Shown piece by piece: positions 60,287 to 64,000 of a stretch of 64,000 nt of DNA. Below the pieces are notes generated by a model that saw nothing but the letters and a program-made list of their open reading frames with translations, ran no database searches and was not told the DNA's origin. Origin of the DNA: Cellulophaga baltica (lineage in GTDB: Bacteria; Bacteroidota; Bacteroidia; Flavobacteriales; Flavobacteriaceae); NCBI RefSeq assembly GCF_018861125.1, contig NZ_JAHKQN010000020.1:33920-97919 (forward strand), read 5' to 3'. The position numbers were made by a program, and so were the translations under genes. The stretch's first letter is position 1. Each line of letters opens with the position of its first letter.

Positions 60287-61876
60287 TTAAGAAAGTGCTA
60301 TATATAAGGTTAATACTAGTCCACAAACTATAAAACCTACAGGTTTCAAATATTTCCAATTTGCAATATCAACTTGCTCTGTATAAACTTGAACATAATC
60401 TGTTTCTCTTGGTTTTACCGCACTAAATGCAAACATGATTGCTAATGCTAAAACAAATATGATTCCCATTATATGTAAAAAATGAGGGAAATATATTCCA
60501 GACTCTACAAACATTGGTTTAATAACGTATAAAGAAATTAAATAAGTAATAACACTAAATACAATTGCAATATTAGCAGCTTTACCTGTAACCTTTTTAG
60601 AAAACACACCAACAATTATGATAGCTAAGATTGGAACACTATATGAACCATTAAGTTCTTGTAAATAGGTAAAAATACCACCTTCAACACCATATAATAA
60701 AGGAGCAATAGCCATAGAAAATAAAGCCAGAACTATACCGAAAGTTTTACCTGCTTTAACAACTTGAATTTCTGATGCGTTTTTATTGATGTATTCTTTA
60801 TAAAAATCTAAACCAAACAAGGTTACAGAGCTATTTAATGCACTATTAAATGAGCTTAATATTGCACCAAACAAAACGGCTGCAAAAAAACCAATAAAAG
60901 CAGTAGGCAATATCTTTTTCACTAGCATTGGATAAGCCTCATCTGCATTGGACAAATCACCATTAAATATGTAAAAAGCTATTATACCTGGTAAGACTAC
61001 AATAATTGGACCCAATATTTTTATAAAAGCGGCTAGTAATAAACCTTTTTGACCTTCTTTTAAATTTTTAGCACCTAAAGCACGTTGTATTATAGCTTGA
61101 TTTGTTCCCCAATAATAAAAGTTGACAATAATCATACCTGTAAATAATGTCCAAAATGGAACCGAAGATTCTGGCCCACCTATAATTTCAAACTTTTCTG
61201 GCAATTCAGTGGTTAATGTATTTAAGCCAACAAAAATATTACCATCACCAATATACATCAATCCAAAAATCGGAATTAAAGATCCTCCAATAATCAAACC
61301 AATAGCATTAATAGAATCTGACACAGCAACAGCTCTTAACCCACCGAAAATTGCATAAACACTCCCTATTAACCCAATTGCCCAAACTGTAACCCATAAT
61401 GTAGCTTCAGGAGCCATGCCTAAAGATTCAGGCATATCAAACATAGTATTTATCGCTAATGCTCCTGAGTACAATACTGTAGGTAGCATTGATATTGCAT
61501 AGCCCATTAAAAATAATAATGAAACAATTGTTTTTGTTGTTTTGCCATACCTGTTTTCAAGGAATTGGGGTATGGTAGCTATTCCACTTTTTAAGTACTT
61601 AGGCAATAAAACAAATGCTGTAAATACCATTGCTATGGCTGCTAAAACTTCATAAGCAATAATTGGAAGTCCATCAGAAAAAGAAACTCCATTCATTCCA
61701 ACAATTTGCTCTGTAGACAAATTGGTAAGTAATAAAGAGCCCGCAATAACAGGGCCTGTTAGACTTCTACCTCCTAAAAAATAACCGTCAGAAGATTTTT
61801 CATCAGTCTTACGTGTAGAAAAATAAGCTATAATTGCAACAAGAAGCGTAAAGCCTATAAATGAAATAATACCCAT
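60287..61876 (-). CDS. Sodium:solute symporter (SSS/SLC5 family)
   Basis: A 529-residue transporter with about 14 helices. Family features are GSLLLTNLSTEQIVGMNGVSF, the substrate-site region YEVLAAIAMVFTAFVLLPKY, the SGIATIPQFLENRYG motif, VYAIFGGLRAVAVSDSI and GAILSSFNSALNSSVTLFGLD. It takes up a solute using the sodium gradient. SglT-like sugar symporters look closest, but the substrate cannot be fixed. It is single, with the antiporter downstream behind a terminator. Confidence 0.93.
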   Translation of the reverse strand: MGIISFIGFTLLVAIIAYFSTRKTDEKSSDGYFLGGRSLTGPVIAGSLLLTNLSTEQIVGMNGVSFSDGLPIIAYEVLAAIAMVFTAFVLLPKYLKSGIATIPQFLENRYGKTTKTIVSLLFLMGYAISMLPTVLYSGALAINTMFDMPESLGMAPEATLWVTVWAIGLIGSVYAIFGGLRAVAVSDSINAIGLIIGGSLIPIFGLMYIGDGNIFVGLNTLTTELPEKFEIIGGPESSVPFWTLFTGMIIVNFYYWGTNQAIIQRALGAKNLKEGQKGLLLAAFIKILGPIIVVLPGIIAFYIFNGDLSNADEAYPMLVKKILPTAFIGFFAAVLFGAILSSFNSALNSSVTLFGLDFYKEYINKNASEIQVVKAGKTFGIVLALFSMAIAPLLYGVEGGIFTYLQELNGSYSVPILAIIIVGVFSKKVTGKAANIAIVFSVITYLISLYVIKPMFVESGIYFPHFLHIMGIIFVLALAIMFAFSAVKPRETDYVQVYTEQVDIANWKYLKPVGFIVCGLVLTLYIALS

Positions 61877-62186
61877 AATTTGTTTTAATTTAATTAAGTT
61901 GAATTACCTAATTTACAATCTTAATGGGTTTAATTTATGTTTTTGATAAAAAAATAATACATAAACAATATTATTGCAAAAAAAGTACTCTAATTAGCAA
62001 TAATAGTATATGAATTAGCACCGTAATATGAGAAAATTTTGCAGTAATCTGAACAAACGATTTATAGGAAAAGTTGATGTATAATTTAAAAACCTATGAG
62101 CTTATATCATCTTAAAATTCTTAAAAGTTTTAATGTCTAATTTAACATTGATAGATAACGTTTTCTTAGAAAAATTTTAGAGTAAG
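61877..62186. other. 310-bp gene-less stretch between two minus-strand genes
   Basis: Very A+T-rich. I found no ORF, clear terminator, tRNA or repeat in it. It separates the flavoprotein gene from the symporter gene, both on the minus strand, and must contain the symporter promoter, which I could not pick out. Confidence 0.5.
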
Positions 62187-63428
62187 CTAATTCTCATTTA
62201 TTGCATTAACTACAGCTAAAGCAGCTTTTTCACCCGAGAGCATAGCTGCATTTAATGATCCATTCAATTGCATATCTCCTGCAAGAAATATACGAGAAGT
62301 TAATTGCGTTTCCGATGGCTCAATATCATATTCAACTGAGTCTAAATCTGGAAGTGCAAAGGGTATATTATATCGTTTTAGAAACTTACAAGAAGAAATT
62401 CCACAATAATCATCTAATTCTTTTTTGATTTCAAATATTAACTCCTCTTCAGTTAAATTGTGTTTTTTAACTATAGTCACAGATAACAATTCTTTTGTAG
62501 CTGAAGAATCTGTTTTCAAACTTGTATTATAAAATATATTATTTATCAATGCTTTTGGGTTAGGAATTAAACCAATTAAAGGTTTTTCTACAACCCTATG
62601 TTCCGTTTCAAAATACAACGTGTCGCAAGATTTCCATTTTATAGCTTGATTTTTCAAATTTGAAATTAAAGAACTTGCCTTGGTTGCAACAATAGTAAAA
62701 TCACTTTCTAATTCATTTCCGTTTTTTAAAGTAATATGTCCGTCTTTTACTGAATTGACAACTGAATTAAATTGAATATTTGTTCTATTCAAACTTTCTG
62801 CTATTTGATTAGGTATAGCCTGAATGCCAGATTTAGGTAATGCGGCATAACCCTCGCCGAACATTTTATAAATAAATTCAAACATTCTGCTCGAAGTATT
62901 CAAATTTGACTCCAAAAATATACCTGAAAAAAATGGCTTAAAAAAGCAATCTATCATCTGTGAAGAGAAACCAAAATCTATTAAATATGCTAATGTCGTT
63001 TTCTCTTTTTCTTTAAAAATTTCATCTACCGTTTTACTTTTTAAAGCTTTATTCAATCTCAAAACTTTAATTTTATCTGAGAAATTACCAATTCTAGAGA
63101 AAATTGTGGGAATCAACAATGAAGTTTCCCTAAGTGGATCACCTAGAATATTCTGCTTACCTTCATTAAAAATAACTGCCCCAGGGCTAAATTTTTGAAG
63201 ATTTAAAGCATCAATATTTAAATACTTTTTAGCAAGAGGATAAGCTGTTAGCAAAACTTGAAAACCTCTATCTAATTGATAACCCGATACAATATCTGTC
63301 TTAACTCTACCTCCAACTTTACTGGAAGCCTCTAAAATATTGGGACTGAATCCATAATCCTCTAAAACTTTTGCTGCGATTAACCCACTAACACCAGAAC
63401 CGATTATATATATATTATGGTTATTCAT
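62187..63428 (-). CDS. FAD-dependent amine-oxidase-like flavoprotein
   Basis: A 413-residue NAD(P)/FAD oxidoreductase of the protoporphyrinogen oxidase/phytoene desaturase class. The Rossmann FAD motif is IIGSGVSGLIAAKVLEDYG (about 6-24), followed by GGRVKTDIVSGYQLDRGFQVL and a C-terminal RIFLAGDMQLNGSLNAAMLSGEKAA FAD-contact region. Substrate is unknown: a bacterial protoporphyrinogen oxidase would show more conserved core motifs. Downstream (36 bp) of the DUF2452 gene, so a two-gene unit. Confidence 0.87.
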   Translation of the reverse strand: MNNHNIYIIGSGVSGLIAAKVLEDYGFSPNILEASSKVGGRVKTDIVSGYQLDRGFQVLLTAYPLAKKYLNIDALNLQKFSPGAVIFNEGKQNILGDPLRETSLLIPTIFSRIGNFSDKIKVLRLNKALKSKTVDEIFKEKEKTTLAYLIDFGFSSQMIDCFFKPFFSGIFLESNLNTSSRMFEFIYKMFGEGYAALPKSGIQAIPNQIAESLNRTNIQFNSVVNSVKDGHITLKNGNELESDFTIVATKASSLISNLKNQAIKWKSCDTLYFETEHRVVEKPLIGLIPNPKALINNIFYNTSLKTDSSATKELLSVTIVKKHNLTEEELIFEIKKELDDYCGISSCKFLKRYNIPFALPDLDSVEYDIEPSETQLTSRIFLAGDMQLNGSLNAAMLSGEKAALAVVNAINEN

Positions 63429-63464
63429 TTTTCTTTTCGTATTTAATATAACTAATATATTGAC

Positions 63465-63866
63465 TTATATTTTTTGCCAAATTTGTTCTGCATTTAAATA
63501 AAAACTACCTAAATAATTAAATTTACAATGTTCTGGCTCTATTAATGATAAAAATGTTTCACTATTATCTCTCTTGTACAAATAGTAAGTCTCCCCTATT
63601 ATTGGCTCAAAAGAAAACTTAGAATCAAAAATGAGTTGATTGTATTCAAACTCTTGTATCATTTTATCGTAAGCTAATTTTAATTCTAAAAATTTAGTCT
63701 TTACTTTATGATTAACCCTATTAATACTTCTATTTTTCCAAGCGACTGTATCTGTAACTTTAATTTTAGGAGCACTCAAGTTAGTTCCATATGGCCTTAA
63801 TGAAGCATCATATTTATCTGACTTCAAGTTAAAAACAACATTGTCTGGTTTTTTATCTTTACTCAT
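63465..63866 (-). CDS. DUF2452 protein
   Basis: A 133-residue cytoplasmic protein of the DUF2452 family: KPDNVVFNLKSDKYDASLRPYGTN near the N-terminus, W-K-NRSINRVNHK, FEPIIGETYYLY and FLSLIEPEHCKFNYLGSFYL at the C-terminus. Its function is unknown. It likely leads a two-gene unit with the amine-oxidase-like flavoprotein. The last 134 bp of the window before it hold no gene I can support. Confidence 0.85.
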   Translation of the reverse strand: MSKDKKPDNVVFNLKSDKYDASLRPYGTNLSAPKIKVTDTVAWKNRSINRVNHKVKTKFLELKLAYDKMIQEFEYNQLIFDSKFSFEPIIGETYYLYKRDNSETFLSLIEPEHCKFNYLGSFYLNAEQIWQKI

Positions 63867-64000
63867 ACTCCAAAAATTTTAATTCTACTTTTGTTTGAAT
63901 TAATACTAAAATACTTAAACAAAGTCAGCTTTTCAAATTTGAAATATTTATTATACTTTTTTTGTAAAAAAGAAAAACCTCTGTAGACAATTCTATCTAC

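Noticed and set aside
1-64000. CRISPR arrays, tRNA or rRNA genes, insertion sequences, prophage, toxin-antitoxin or restriction genes
   Set aside because: I looked for regularly spaced repeats, cloverleaf sequences, transposase or recombinase motifs and known defence proteins and saw none; the absence is by eye and not by search.

Overview
The window is chromosomal DNA from a member of the Flavobacteriaceae (phylum Bacteroidota). The evidence is strong A+T richness, a SusC/SusD outer-membrane pair, TAnnTTTG promoter elements of the Bacteroidota primary sigma factor, A-rich leaders without Shine-Dalgarno sequences, and families largely seen in this group (DUF3276, DUF4920, DUF2452, DUF3570/DUF4266, glutamine synthetase III, a fused cyclophilin-FKBP). 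I see no rRNA, tRNA, CRISPR array, insertion sequence, prophage or integron. The content looks like ordinary, densely packed core chromosome, with the most unusual material in a few small genes, regulatory regions and one redox cluster.

Layout. 0-3.6 kb (minus): a Cys-rich mini-protein, then pyrD-lysE-mvaB (pyrimidine synthesis, efflux, HMG-CoA lyase) and a small envelope protein. 3.7-9.1 kb: pepT, the nusB-DUF1573-yajC operon, an ABC exporter and a PUR-like nucleic-acid-binding protein. 9.2-19.6 kb: a secreted M14 peptidase, csaA and a DinB/YfiT protein, 1-Cys peroxiredoxin, cold-shock protein, a tiny membrane protein, a dual cyclophilin-FKBP isomerase, secreted M13 and M28 peptidases, and a PPK2 polyphosphate kinase. 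19.9-29.3 kb: a secreted helical protein of unknown function, an NtrC-type regulator without a DNA-binding domain, a mechanosensitive channel, a Nat-type ABC exporter, grpE-dnaJ, a TIGR01777 protein, mnmD and DUF4920.

29.4-41 kb: ilvE, a MazG-like pyrophosphohydrolase and two small membrane proteins, then the nitrogen cluster glnB-amt-porin-glnB. Next come DUF1684, a DJ-1/PfpI lipoprotein, a secreted esterase-like protein, an Lrp regulator, a four-helix-bundle protein, purU and DUF4197. 41.1-47.7 kb: a candidate small RNA, a membrane-bound AraC regulator, a 326-bp control region with tandem and inverted repeats, and a susCD pair with no enzymes beside it. 47.7-64 kb: an alpha/beta hydrolase, a small ORF, prfA-pyrF, a five-gene extracytoplasmic redox module (Rieske, thioredoxin, ApbE, DUF4266, DUF3570), purM, glutamine synthetase III diverging from a eukaryote-type glutamine synthetase, a Ca/Na antiporter, a sodium-solute symporter, an amine-oxidase-like flavoprotein and DUF2452.

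How the genes work together. Ammonium enters through Amt under two P-II proteins and is fixed by two different glutamine synthetases about 24 kb away. Secreted M13, M14 and M28 peptidases with cytoplasmic PepT suggest a peptide-using lifestyle, and the orphan SusCD may import a polymer or peptide. The best candidate for an under-described system is the Rieske-thioredoxin-ApbE-DUF4266-DUF3570 operon. Its parts imply electron, thiol and flavin chemistry outside the cytoplasm, with a small Cys-tailed lipoprotein and a beta-barrel as likely clients. Second is the AraC/susC control region with the neighbouring candidate small RNA. All family names are assigned from recalled motifs; no database search was run.
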